DNA from: Hofstenia miamia
Lineage: Eukaryota; Xenacoelomorpha; Acoela
Assembly (NCBI GenBank): GCA_004352715.1
Contig: SCFE01000008.1
Location: 2,697,462 to 2,761,461 of the forward strand
Reading direction: 5' to 3'
Length of the DNA stretch: 64,000 bases
The translations under genes were made by a program, and so were the position numbers. This document shows, piece after piece, positions 1 to 10,089 of the stretch; the first letter of the stretch is position 1, and every line of letters starts with the position of its first letter. The notes under the pieces were generated by a model that saw nothing but the letters and a program-made list of their open reading frames with translations, was not told the origin of the DNA and ran no database searches.

Positions 1-165
1 ATTTAAATCTCTATTAAAAAGATTATACCCTGATATATCTAACTTATTATTTTCAATTTGATTTATTTTGTATTTTATGAGTTTAACATCTGTTTCTATG
101 TTATTATTGTAACCCTCTTTATAAGAATGTGTAGCTTCAGGTATTCCACTATTATTAAATCCCAT
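1..165 (-). CDS. Unknown Polinton-region ORF, partial (55 residues, runs off window)
   Basis: A minus-strand frame starts with ATG at 163-165 and stays open to the window edge. It begins MGFNNSGIPEATHSYKEGYN. I do not recognise it. It follows the protease frame by about 60 bases on the same strand, as expected of closely packed Polinton genes, so it is probably another structural or accessory gene of that element. Confidence 0.5.
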   Translation of the reverse strand, partial: MGFNNSGIPEATHSYKEGYNNNIETDVKLIKYKINQIENNKLDISGYNLFNRDLN

Positions 166-226
166 TTATATAAGAGGTTAGAAAATAGTTTTTAATATGT
201 TTTTCATTTTTATATCTGTCACATTT

Positions 227-592
227 TCATTTGTAAAGATCATTAAGTATTGAGAAATAATCTCTTCCCTTACATCTTTCATATATAAACCAAATACAAT
301 AGTATCCACATAATTCACTAGAACTTTGTTGATACTGTGAACTGTGGTACATAATATTATCCTTAACATCTTTAAATATTGAAAGAATACTTTGAAATGG
401 AGGCAGGCCAAAACTATCAAAATACCCAAGATTGACAGGGCCAAACTCTTTAGTATCCTTAAAATAATAAAATGCTATCCAATGTGTGCCAGTATTTGAA
501 GAATGGTCTAAATTACAAAGATAAAATCCAAAACCCAGATTTTTCAAAGCATTTCTAGAAAAAATCCCCTTAAAGTTCTTAATATTCTTCAT
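227..592 (-). CDS. Polinton/adintovirus adenain-like cysteine protease (PRO)
   Basis: 121 residues from the ATG. The catalytic pattern of adenovirus-type (C5) proteases is present: His37 in GTHW, Asp59 in YFDSFG, a Gln cluster near 88-89, and the nucleophile Cys95 in ELCGYYC. These proteases mature virion proteins in adenoviruses and are a hallmark gene of Polinton/Maverick elements. The same frame stays open about 20 codons upstream of the ATG (through NPLSNYDILQF), which looks like the natural N-terminus, so the original start codon has probably been lost. The active-site residues look intact. Confidence 0.8.
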   Translation of the reverse strand: MKNIKNFKGIFSRNALKNLGFGFYLCNLDHSSNTGTHWIAFYYFKDTKEFGPVNLGYFDSFGLPPFQSILSIFKDVKDNIMYHSSQYQQSSSELCGYYCIWFIYERCKGRDYFSILNDLYK

Positions 593-750
593 AAATTGTA
601 AAATATCATAATTTGAAAGGGGATTACTAAAGTTTAAACTTAATAGTTTTTTATCTGCATTCTCTTTCCTTTAGGTGTATTTAATTGCATTCCTTTCTCT
701 CTTGAACCTGGAGGTCCAATTTTCATTCCATTTCCTTCAGGTGTATTTAA

Positions 751-1149
751 TCACATACTTTCTCCTGGAATTGCTTGTTTTAAACTCTTTCCAAATAATT
801 TATTTACTGAATTTCTTCCCAAGGCTCCCATTGCGCCAGTAACTAATGGTGCTACTGCATACTTTCCAATTAATGGAGCAGCTACCATAAGTAAGGGTGC
901 CAAAGCACCGCCATTTTTTTTCATTGCATTAAGTTGTGTCATGGAAAATTTAATATCACAAGCTTTATTTATTTTCTTAGCTTTTTCTAATTTATTTATT
1001 TGTATTTCTGTTAAAAGAAATGGAAGGGGAGTTCCTTGGCTAGAATTACTAACTCTTAAAGTTATAGGACTTGAGTTTTTAATACTTTTCTTCAATTTAT
1101 TTAATTGACCATTAGTTAAGTATAAGTTATAGTTCTTATATTCTGTCAT
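751..1149 (-). CDS. Polinton PX-like putative minor capsid protein, premature stop
   Basis: 132 residues. An N-terminal half with two short similar segments (LTNGQLNKLKKSIKN and LLTEIQINKLEKAKKI) leads to a glycine-rich hydrophobic region (KKNGGALAPLLMVAAPLIGK). This layout is typical of the protein encoded beside PRO in Polintons and adintoviruses, compared by others to adenovirus core or membrane-active proteins. The frame is cut by TGA at 748-750 and then stays open about 35 codons to TAA at 640-642, with a repeated Leu-Asn-Thr-Pro motif. The copy is therefore probably inactive. Confidence 0.65.
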   Translation of the reverse strand: MTEYKNYNLYLTNGQLNKLKKSIKNSSPITLRVSNSSQGTPLPFLLTEIQINKLEKAKKINKACDIKFSMTQLNAMKKNGGALAPLLMVAAPLIGKYAVAPLVTGAMGALGRNSVNKLFGKSLKQAIPGESM

Positions 1150-1424
1150 TTGTATATATAAGTAAGAGTGAAAATAATTTCACTACAGAGAACAAAGTTC
1201 TCCTTAAAAAAATATATTTTTTCACGTGTAATATTGTACCATTTAAAGATGAAATTTGATCAAATAGTAAATTTGGGATTTGAATTAAGTTCAATACATC
1301 TGATGTGATTGAAATAAATACAAATCCTTAAAAATTTAAAGGAAGCCATATGGAAAACTCTCATTATTATTTAAGTAATACCTTTTATCATCAAATGGTG
1401 AGAGAGAATTCTTCTCTGTTGAGA

Positions 1425-2424
1425 NNNNNNNNNNNNNNNNNNNNNNNNNNNNNNNNNNNNNNNNNNNNNNNNNNNNNNNNNNNNNNNNNNNNNNNNNNNN
1501 NNNNNNNNNNNNNNNNNNNNNNNNNNNNNNNNNNNNNNNNNNNNNNNNNNNNNNNNNNNNNNNNNNNNNNNNNNNNNNNNNNNNNNNNNNNNNNNNNNNN
1601 NNNNNNNNNNNNNNNNNNNNNNNNNNNNNNNNNNNNNNNNNNNNNNNNNNNNNNNNNNNNNNNNNNNNNNNNNNNNNNNNNNNNNNNNNNNNNNNNNNNN
1701 NNNNNNNNNNNNNNNNNNNNNNNNNNNNNNNNNNNNNNNNNNNNNNNNNNNNNNNNNNNNNNNNNNNNNNNNNNNNNNNNNNNNNNNNNNNNNNNNNNNN
1801 NNNNNNNNNNNNNNNNNNNNNNNNNNNNNNNNNNNNNNNNNNNNNNNNNNNNNNNNNNNNNNNNNNNNNNNNNNNNNNNNNNNNNNNNNNNNNNNNNNNN
1901 NNNNNNNNNNNNNNNNNNNNNNNNNNNNNNNNNNNNNNNNNNNNNNNNNNNNNNNNNNNNNNNNNNNNNNNNNNNNNNNNNNNNNNNNNNNNNNNNNNNN
2001 NNNNNNNNNNNNNNNNNNNNNNNNNNNNNNNNNNNNNNNNNNNNNNNNNNNNNNNNNNNNNNNNNNNNNNNNNNNNNNNNNNNNNNNNNNNNNNNNNNNN
2101 NNNNNNNNNNNNNNNNNNNNNNNNNNNNNNNNNNNNNNNNNNNNNNNNNNNNNNNNNNNNNNNNNNNNNNNNNNNNNNNNNNNNNNNNNNNNNNNNNNNN
2201 NNNNNNNNNNNNNNNNNNNNNNNNNNNNNNNNNNNNNNNNNNNNNNNNNNNNNNNNNNNNNNNNNNNNNNNNNNNNNNNNNNNNNNNNNNNNNNNNNNNN
2301 NNNNNNNNNNNNNNNNNNNNNNNNNNNNNNNNNNNNNNNNNNNNNNNNNNNNNNNNNNNNNNNNNNNNNNNNNNNNNNNNNNNNNNNNNNNNNNNNNNNN
2401 NNNNNNNNNNNNNNNNNNNNNNNN
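1425..2424. other. Assembly gap of 1000 N
   Basis: Exactly 1000 N, so the size is probably nominal. The long frames crossing it are artefacts of translating N. Confidence 0.97.
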
Positions 2425-2760
2425 TTAGGTCAAAGGCCACCCCTCTCGACCGATCACAAAAAAGTGGGACGGGCTGGACTCCCCCTCTCGACCAATCAGA
2501 AAAAAGTGGGAAGGGAAGGACTCGGTTATATACTACTATTGTCTGTTAAGTGCAACGTTGTACACACAGCAGCATAATGGAATTTTACGCGGTTGTACTG
2601 TTTTTATAATTTGTCACATTTTGACATTTGAACAATGGTAACAGATAAAACTATGTAATGTTGACATTATCTGAGAAGTGCAACTTTATACATAGACAGG
2701 ATTAACGGAATTTCACATTGCTGAAAGAAAGACAACTACCATGAAAGATTTCAAACTTTT
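2425..2760 (+). promoter_or_regulatory. CCAAT/TATA promoter-like block
   Basis: Two tandem units, CTCGACCGATCACAAAAAAG near 2444 and CTCGACCAATCAGAAAAAAG near 2485, are followed by a TATA-like TTATATAC at 2526. This stretch is much richer in G and C than its surroundings. Downstream, a 46-base segment beginning TCTGTTAAGTGCAACG (about 2541) recurs as TCTGAGAAGTGCAACT (about 2668). An ATG at 2741 starts a 22-nt open segment ending at a good donor, G then GTAAGC. The pattern suggests a plus-strand promoter and first exon, but no further exon could be recognised. Confidence 0.35.
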
Positions 2761-3719
2761 TGGTAAGCTATTTTTATAATTAAATCTCAGATATTGTTTT
2801 GATTCTTAACACTTTTTGCAATATTATTTCTAGTTAGTTTTACAGATATTTCTTTTAAAGCGTAATCAATTTTATTTTAATGAATTGCTGCGAATTTACT
2901 GTCTGATGTTAAATTTATTATATACTTTATTATAAAAAAACGTTGTTTGTTTGTTAATACACATTTTGAATTGAATTTGTTTAAACTTTTAATAGTCATG
3001 TGTTTTATACTGTGATCTATCATCTCATTTGACTTGTTTATTAATCATTAATTTAGATACTACTGTGTGAAATTCATAACGTGCAAATACACATTGCATT
3101 TGTTTCCTGCAGCATTCCCATCCCAACATAAAGGTTTGGCGAATATTATCATTGTTCATTGAACTGTAGATGACATTTGCTATATGAACTTTATCATTTA
3201 GTAGTGCATTTTATATTTTCTTTGTACATAAATTTATTATTTATAAATGTTTGTTTTCTCTGTATGGTGAGAGTATGCATCTGTGGAAGCATGTATTTAT
3301 ATTTATTTTAAAAATTATTTTTACTTGGAAATATTTATCGATTCAAGTTTTAAAAAGTTTTTATTTTTGCAATAAAAAATATAGATAGACTAGGTCACAG
3401 AAAAACCCATGGGATTTTTTATGGTAAATTAATCATTAGGCACCAATGTATTATACTAATGTGATAGTCAGTTAACAATGTCATGTATATTAACAAGTAT
3501 GTAAAATAAAATAAAATATGCAAACTATGTTAGTCCACATAAAATATGTAAGTCACTAGTAAAAGTATATGAATCAATGACTATCCAATGTTATGTATAT
3601 TAATAAAAAGCAAGTATGTAAACTAAAAATATAAACTAAGTTAGGTCAAATAAATAACATAAAAACTAGTAAAATTACATGACCATACAAGTTCAATGAG
3701 GTTACTACAATACCCCCGC

Positions 3720-3810
3720 CAATATCCACGGCTCAGCAGAGGCCAAAGGTCCTCTCTAGACCAATCAGAGAAAAGTGACACCTCCTTGCCGGGACTTTAT
3801 ACTATTTATG
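3720..3810 (+). promoter_or_regulatory. Second copy of the CCAAT/TATA block
   Basis: It contains CTCTAGACCAATCAGAGAAA (about 3753) and TTTATACTA at 3796, in the same order and spacing as the block at 2425-2540, and is again GC-richer than its flanks. No gene could be assigned to it. Confidence 0.3.
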
Positions 3811-4250
3811 TATGTTGCTCTGTTTTTTTGACTTACCTGGAATCATTAAATAAGCAATTTCAACATTCTTAAAAGCCACAAGGGGCATTTACAACAAATT
3901 ATGTCTCTATGCAATAAATACGATAATCTTATTTTCTTTCTATGTAAAAAATGTACTGTGTTTATAATTTATGTTCTACTATATATACTCCATATTGTTA
4001 CAAAAATATTGGTAAAATCTGCATTATGTGGTTTTTTGCTATATGTATATTTTATTACACATTAGTCTAATTAATATGAATTTTTTTCTAAGCAAGAATT
4101 ATTTCTAAGAAATATCAAATTTTCAAACTTTCAAATTTCAAATCAAGCTTTGAATTTCATAACATTCAAATTTTCAAATCAAAGTTTGAAAGGTTTTCAA
4201 ATTTTATTTTCGTCAAATTTTTAAAGCTCTGATGCGAATCACATAACTAC
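3811..4250. repeat. Diverged direct repeat, copy 1
   Basis: Matches 5424-5860 over about 430 bases with small differences. It begins TGTTGCTCTGTTTTT, then ATCATTAAATAAGCAATTTC, and ends in a stretch of CAAATTTCAAA and TTTGAAAT words that can pair with one another. Confidence 0.7.
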
Positions 4251-5423
4251 AAATTTAGGTGTTTAGCAAATAATGTTCTGGTTTCTTGTTAGATTCATTT
4301 TATGCTAAAGATATAGTGTAGAATAAATTTAATGTAAAATTACGCCAATACGCTCTTTTGCTGATACATGCTTAGTACATTTTTTAAACATCCATATGCA
4401 GCTACCTGATACATCACCCTCAAGATTAGTGATTAAGAAATTGTTTAACGAAAATTGATTGAACATTTGAAAATTTTTTAAATATAATAAGGAAAATGAC
4501 TTACGGAATTAAAAATTAATGTTATTTAAAAATCTTGGAAAACCTATCACAAACAGTTAATGGTTTTGTCAAATAGCCAAGTTTTGTACTAAAAAAAATT
4601 CCCCGAAAAATCCACTACCTCACCAATTTATGCCTCAAAATATGAGCAAATTACACACATAGTAAAATCATATAATATATTTGCCTCTATTGCTCAATTT
4701 CAGTTGCTATTTACAATAAGCAACATTTTAAATAATCAGCCTGTATTACATTTTATGTTTAATACTATCTTAGATGTCCCTGCATCCTTCCCTAGTTCTT
4801 AAAAATGGAATCCTGTCAATTATGAGCTAATTAGTATACCGTACCCACTTATAAAAATTTTTGAAAAAATTAAATGTTGGGAAATCTATAGGTTTACCAC
4901 ACTACAAAATGACATACATTCAATTATCTGGCAGATTGTTGATTCTATACAATTTTGAACCTAGTACAGTAGCCTAGCTGGATTTGTTAGATTTGCAATT
5001 CTGCAATACTGTTTATGATGATAACAAGTTAAATTTTATAATGATTATGCCAATCAGCCCTTACAGAGCAAATTCAAATTTTCGAACTTTCAAATCAAAA
5101 TTTGGAAATTTCATAAATTCAAATTTAATACCAAATTTTGTAGTGCAAAGAGCAAACTTTGAGATTCAAATTTTGGCAAAATTTACACATCAACGCTATT
5201 AAGTTTTCACAATATTATTTTATGGTAAACTTTATAAATAATAGATTTAAAATTATTGTTAATATTGAAAATGAAGACCTCTGACAGACATTAATAATGG
5301 CTTTGTAAATTCATTCATTTATGTAAAACTCTGGGACTCATTCATTTAGCATGTTTGATAATTAAGCTAACAGTGAACCCATTTTGCGAAGTTTGTGAGT
5401 GTGACTATCATGACCACATGCAT

Positions 5424-5860
5424 GTTGCTCTGTTTTCTTGATTTACCTGGCATCATTAAATAAGCAATTTCAACATTCCTTAAAGTCACAGGGGCATTTT
5501 GTATAAATTATATCTCTATGCAAAAAGCACAATAATCATAGTTTCTTTCTATATATATAAATGTACTATATGTGATTAATTTATGTTCTACTACAAAAAT
5601 ATAGGTAAAATCTACATTGTGTGGTTGTTAGCCTACCTCATTGATACATATATATTTAATCACACATTAGTCTAATAAATATGCACTTCTTTGTATGTAA
5701 GAATTATTTCTAATAAATATCAAACTTGAAATCAAATTATCAAACTTTCAACTTCAAATCAAACTTTGAATATAATAATATTCAAATTTTCAAATCAAAG
5801 TTTGAGAAGTATCCAAATTTCAAGTTTCATTTGCGTCAAACTTTGAAAGCCCTGATTAGC
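5424..5860. repeat. Diverged direct repeat, copy 2
   Basis: Second copy of 3811-4250, without the CCAAT/TATA block that precedes copy 1. A related CAAATTT-word segment, about 100 bases, also occurs at 5080-5180, inside a short open frame that is most likely repeat-derived. Confidence 0.7.
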
Positions 5861-5971
5861 GTACAATATATGATTTAAGAGTTTTACTTTTGCTTGCACC
5901 ACTAGCAGTTATAAAATTTATTTACAGCATTTGCATTAGCTTTAAATACTAATTCATTAAACGTGCGACGG

Positions 5972-6164
5972 GCGTTATTCGAGTGACGTTATAAAATGGT
6001 TATCAACCTCTAAACTTAGCCCTAATCCTTCGGCCAAAACTAAAAATTTAAAAAAAAATTAATCATCATAATGAAATACAATGCAATTTCTATTGTTTTG
6101 GTGAAGGGTTAGGGTTAAGGTTAGAGCTTAATAATCATTTTATGACGTCACTCGAACTGGGTCC
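5972..6164. mobile_element. Foldback MITE with about 75-bp inverted arms
   Basis: The left arm TTCGAGTGACGTTATAAAAT (5978) matches the complement of the right arm, which ends ATTTTATGACGTCACTCGAA (about 6156). Similarity continues inward through CTCTAA...CCCTAATCCTTC on the left arm. The short A/T core has no coding capacity. Superfamily uncertain. Confidence 0.65.
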
Positions 6165-6849
6165 TCTAAAGTAAAGTAACGCTTTTCTTATTATTGCATG
6201 TTCAATTATTATTCTATTTGTTCAGATATATTTTCATTGAGATCAACTAACGATTTTAATTCAATTTGATTAATTTGCAGTTTATATTTTAATAACCAGC
6301 CTACCGTTTCTAAATTTAAATTTTATTTATCATTTATTGGATTGAAATATTTTCTTTTAATCTATTTAGAAAGACACTGTTCCAAAACTGTTTCCAAATT
6401 CTCCAAAATATTTACAGTTAACTCCTGCGAAATACAACTACATTGGCTGAATCTCGAAAGGAATACCAAGAGAATAGACAAAATGATGCCATAAACTCAA
6501 TGATCAGTGATGAAAAGTTATGCACTCATGGTGACGTCAAACGCCTGTGTGATACCCACAAATTTTTTTTATCATTTCGATGACAATCACATTGTATTCT
6601 TAAGATAGAACCCTTCAAACTTTGAATCCCTCGATTTTTCTTTGGTTCTTACAGAAAGCAATAACTCTACTCATTATTCTTGTTATATTGATAGTATTAT
6701 TTTGGATAACAAGGAATTTAGTGATATCATTTTCAGTATCGAAGATGTTAAGTACTTTTACTGAACTTATAAACGTTATTACTAGACTAGCTCTCAAACA
6801 TTGAATTTGAAGAACATTTCAATTCAATTAACAGTAAATTAACAGAAAT

Positions 6850-8530
6850 TGCAGAAATTTGTGAGAAATCTATTTCAAAGAAAATTTCATTTATTAATGA
6901 ACAATTACAACTATCTTCTTTACCCAGACATTCTCATCGGTTTTCTTCGGAGCTACTCACATTTGCGTTTGAACTAAAAACTAGTCCTTCTTCAGCATAT
7001 AAAATATTGGATGAAAATTATATTATTTCTTTACCATCTTCGAGAGGTTTTGAAATGTTGACAAAACCAGTTAAAGACATTGACATTAGTGACTATATAA
7101 AACTTCGTTTTGAATCATTAAGTGACCAATAACGTCTTGTCATACTAACTGTTGATGAAGTTAGTTCCTCTGCACGATGTGAATTTTTCAATGACCAGTT
7201 GCTTGGTGTGACTGAAAATGGTGAAATATCACGCAAGATGTTAACTTTCATGATATCTTCTCTAACTTCATCCTATCGCGATGTAATATTAAAGTCAGCT
7301 TGTTTTTCACTGAAAGTTGTCAGTTTAGATAATTATTCTGCAAGTAGAAATTTTTTTATAACAAATTTATGCCAAAGTGATCTTTCTCTCACTGTTACAA
7401 ATGAAAAATTCCAGAACATCCCATTTCACTCATTTTTGATCCTACGCATAATTATATAAATATCTTTAACAATTTTCAAAGAAAAAAGATCTTTGAATGG
7501 CCAGGATTTCAAAGTAGTGAATTATTTACAGCAGATTTCGGGTATCTCATTGAATTTTATGATCTTGAAATGACAAAAAATGTTAAAATTGCTTATAAAC
7601 TGAGTTATAAGTGCTTTTACCCCTTGAACATCCAAAAAACATCTGTTAAACTTGAAAGATTTTGCAATTTGGGTAAATCTTTGGATGAAATCAAGCCAAT
7701 ATACTTTATCAAAAGAGACAAGGCCAGCAGTTGAGTACACGACTTTGTCATTGATAGATTTATTCTATTAAGACAGTTACATTTTCAATTTATTTTGTTG
7801 GGAAAATTTCAGTCTGATATCCTAGAAGCTCGCTTTTCTTGGTATCGTCAATCAGCTGGAGGCAATTAATACATTTCATCGTGTCCGTTAGTAGAAGTTG
7901 AAAAACATAAAGACAATATTTTTGATCCAATTTTCCGATTTTGACCTGCGTAGTTTCAAAATTTGCTCTGAAAGTCTTTCAAATGAAAAAGAAATGGAGT
8001 GCTTGCTCTCAGAACCTTCTTGCAAAATAGATATTGATGAAGTTTTGGATGAAATTCAACAAAATATTTGTTTTATATTGGAGGCTATATAGGACTATCT
8101 TTAAGCAAAACAATCACGTGTAATAGCTCCAAACAACTTCTATTTTTTTATAGTGATTTTCCAAAAGGAAGAAATCCCAAACAATTTACTCTCTTTGTTG
8201 GATTGTGGAAGATTAAAATCATCTTTAGATTGGCTCTTCAATTGCGTTTGTTTCATGAATTTGGTATTTGCTCAAGTAATTACTCTTGAAAATTTTTGTT
8301 TTCTGATTTCAGACTCTCATCAGATTGTTTCCATCTTTAAAAAATTAATTCCCCAATCCTTGCAAACTCATAAATGTGTATCTAAGAAGTGCAATGGATG
8401 CTTCAATATTGTGATTAGAAAATGCTTAAATGTTTGTATAAAGAATTTTATTTCGTTTGTAAAAAATTCAATTATCTCTTGTAAAAATGATTTTAAGAGG
8501 AAGATCTATAAACTTATAATTAAATACATT
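6850..8530 (+). pseudogene. P-element/THAP9-type transposase relic
   Basis: Several frames in order resemble P-element transposases: YSSELLTF-like start (RFSSELLTFAFELKTS, about 6940), the RNase H-like strand LTVDEVSSSARCEFFNDQLL (about 7147), FDPTHNYINIFNNFQRKKIF (about 7438) and the C-terminal LEARFSWYRQSAGGN (about 7825). Stops after SLSDQ, after ASS and after AGGN break the frame, so it is dead. No inverted termini or THAP zinc finger were found. The rest, toward 8530, is a Cys-containing tail. Confidence 0.6.
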
Positions 8531-8769
8531 TGATGATATTCTGTTTAAAACTTTCTTTATGTTTTTACAAATAATTTTGCTAATGATTTCAAATACTTTA
8601 TTTTAAATTGAAGCTTTTCTAATTTTTAATGAATCTAGTTAACACAGTCAAAAAATATTACATTCACTATATGGCCTAATATGGGCAGCTTCATATTTTT
8701 AAGTTCGCACCCAGGTAGTGTTATAGAAATCCATGTATGTTATTATCAGTCTGCAATGAATCCAACAGC

Positions 8770-9540
8770 AGCACTGTGTCAATTTCAAACTTCATGCAAT
8801 GATAGATTTATATAAAAAGTTCGAAACAACTGGTAGTGTCTGTGACAAAAAGAAGCCAGCAAGGCCACGTCATGACAATGAAGAAAGTGTTTCTGCAGCC
8901 ATTCAAGAACATGGGGATGTTCACCCATTCGACAAATAAGTAATGTTTCTGGTGTGCCAAAGTCAACAGTACATCGATTCATAAGAAAAAAACTATTATT
9001 GAAGAAGTGGAAAATGAAAATTATACAAAAACTAACTCCAAATGATTATGATAAAAGAAAGGAATTCGTAAAGTGGTGGTTGGAAACAATGGTTGACAAT
9101 GTGGAAAATAGGTTGTGGACAGATGAAGCATACTTCCATTTGGATGGAATCGTGTTCACTAAAAATGCATACATATGGAATTACGAAAATCCTCATCCCA
9201 TTACAGAAAAACCTCTTCATTTTCCTAAAATTTGCGTTTGGGTAGGATTTTCCGGGAAAATCATAATTCCTCCTCTCATCATTCAAAGTGGTACTATAGA
9301 TGGCGACAAATACCTCAAAATTTAACAAAATCATGCCATTCCATCGTCATTAGAAGACTTGCAATAAAGAGTGTTAATTGCTGCTGAGCAAATAACACTA
9401 CATGATATGTATCTAATGCTATTGGCAGTTTTCTGGACAGGCTGCGTTTTTTGAAGACAGTAATGGTGGTCATATGGAACATATTTTGTAATCTCATGCT
9501 ATACTTCTTTAGTCTATACCACTATTCATTGTATTAATAA
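8770..9540 (+). pseudogene. Tc1/mariner (IS630-type) transposase relic
   Basis: An N-terminal helix-turn-helix piece (MIDLYKKFETTGSVCDKKKP) is frameshifted near 8930 against the next piece, VSGVPKSTVHRFIRKKL. The catalytic region has the first Asp in LWTDEAYFHLDG (about 9115) and continues with YIWNYENPHPITEKPLHF and VWVGFSGKIIIPPLII. It stops at 9325, before the second Asp, and the C-terminal third is scrambled. Terminal repeats were not identified. Confidence 0.72.
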
Positions 9541-10089
9541 ATTTTTGTTATTGCTTTTGCATATTACTTTCTGTAGTTATTTATGGGACACACTGTACAT
9601 GAAAAGGATTAAAATTTTATAATAATGATTTTTGCATTATGACATAATTACGTCATAACCTCTGAAAGTATATGGTTTTAAATCTGGAAATCGTGTTTTT
9701 GTGATTTCTATGAAAATATCTGTAAAAAACTCTCGTTCCCTTCTATTTCTTCGGTGCGAATGTTTTTCCGATATAGATTTTTAAGTTGGGCAGCACTGAA
9801 ATTATCTTTAAAAATTATTCGCATCGTTCGAAGATTATTATTTTGTTGAAAATATTTAATAAACTGTTTTTAAGCATTTTAATGGTTATATACAATTTAA
9901 CTTTTATTAATGTGTACACCTTGCTATTTATAGATGTCAAACAGAAAAGACGAAAAATAAATGACATCTCTGCATTGTCAATTTCATTTCTAATGTCAGC
10001 TAAAACAAATATAAACATATCTAAACAGTTTTATGCTAAAACTTCGTCTACAGTATTCTCAAAAGATTTTTAAAAATTACAATTCAATA
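9541..10089 (-). other. 3' flank / probable 3' UTR of the LOXHD1-like gene
   Basis: AT-rich, with no coding frame I can support. The part next to the stop codon is probably 3' UTR, ending after the AATAAA candidate near 9903. Toward 9541 it borders the mariner-type relic. Confidence 0.4.
9903..9908 (-). terminator. Possible AATAAA polyadenylation signal of the LOXHD1-like gene
   Basis: The complement of TTTATT reads AATAAA about 182 nt after the stop codon at 10090. In such AT-rich DNA this hexamer is common by chance, so the site is only a reasonable candidate. Confidence 0.3.

Larger units (their letters stand above)
1..1200 (-). mobile_element. Polinton/Maverick (adintovirus-like) fragment
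   Basis: Three packed minus-strand frames, including an adenain-type protease and the PX-like protein. The hallmark DNA polymerase B, integrase, packaging ATPase and capsid genes are not in the window; the rest would lie left of position 1 or in the gap at 1425-2424. No terminal inverted repeat was seen. A premature stop and a missing protease start mark it as decaying. Confidence 0.7.

Noticed and set aside
178-444. 88-codon minus-strand frame
   Set aside because: Overlaps the protease in another frame; the protease has the catalytic motifs and this one has none.
1350-2549. Frames of 350 to 400 codons on both strands
   Set aside because: They consist almost wholly of N from the 1000-base gap.
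3110-3140. A second small plus-strand exon after CTGCAG at about 3112
   Set aside because: The acceptor is good, but the open stretch is only about 20 bases and nothing supports its use.
6105-6125. TTAGGG-like words suggesting a telomere
   Set aside because: Only two or three units, mirrored in the other arm of the foldback element; not a telomere array.
9315-9497. Minus-strand frame opposite the mariner relic
   Set aside because: Shadow of the plus-strand transposase remnant.
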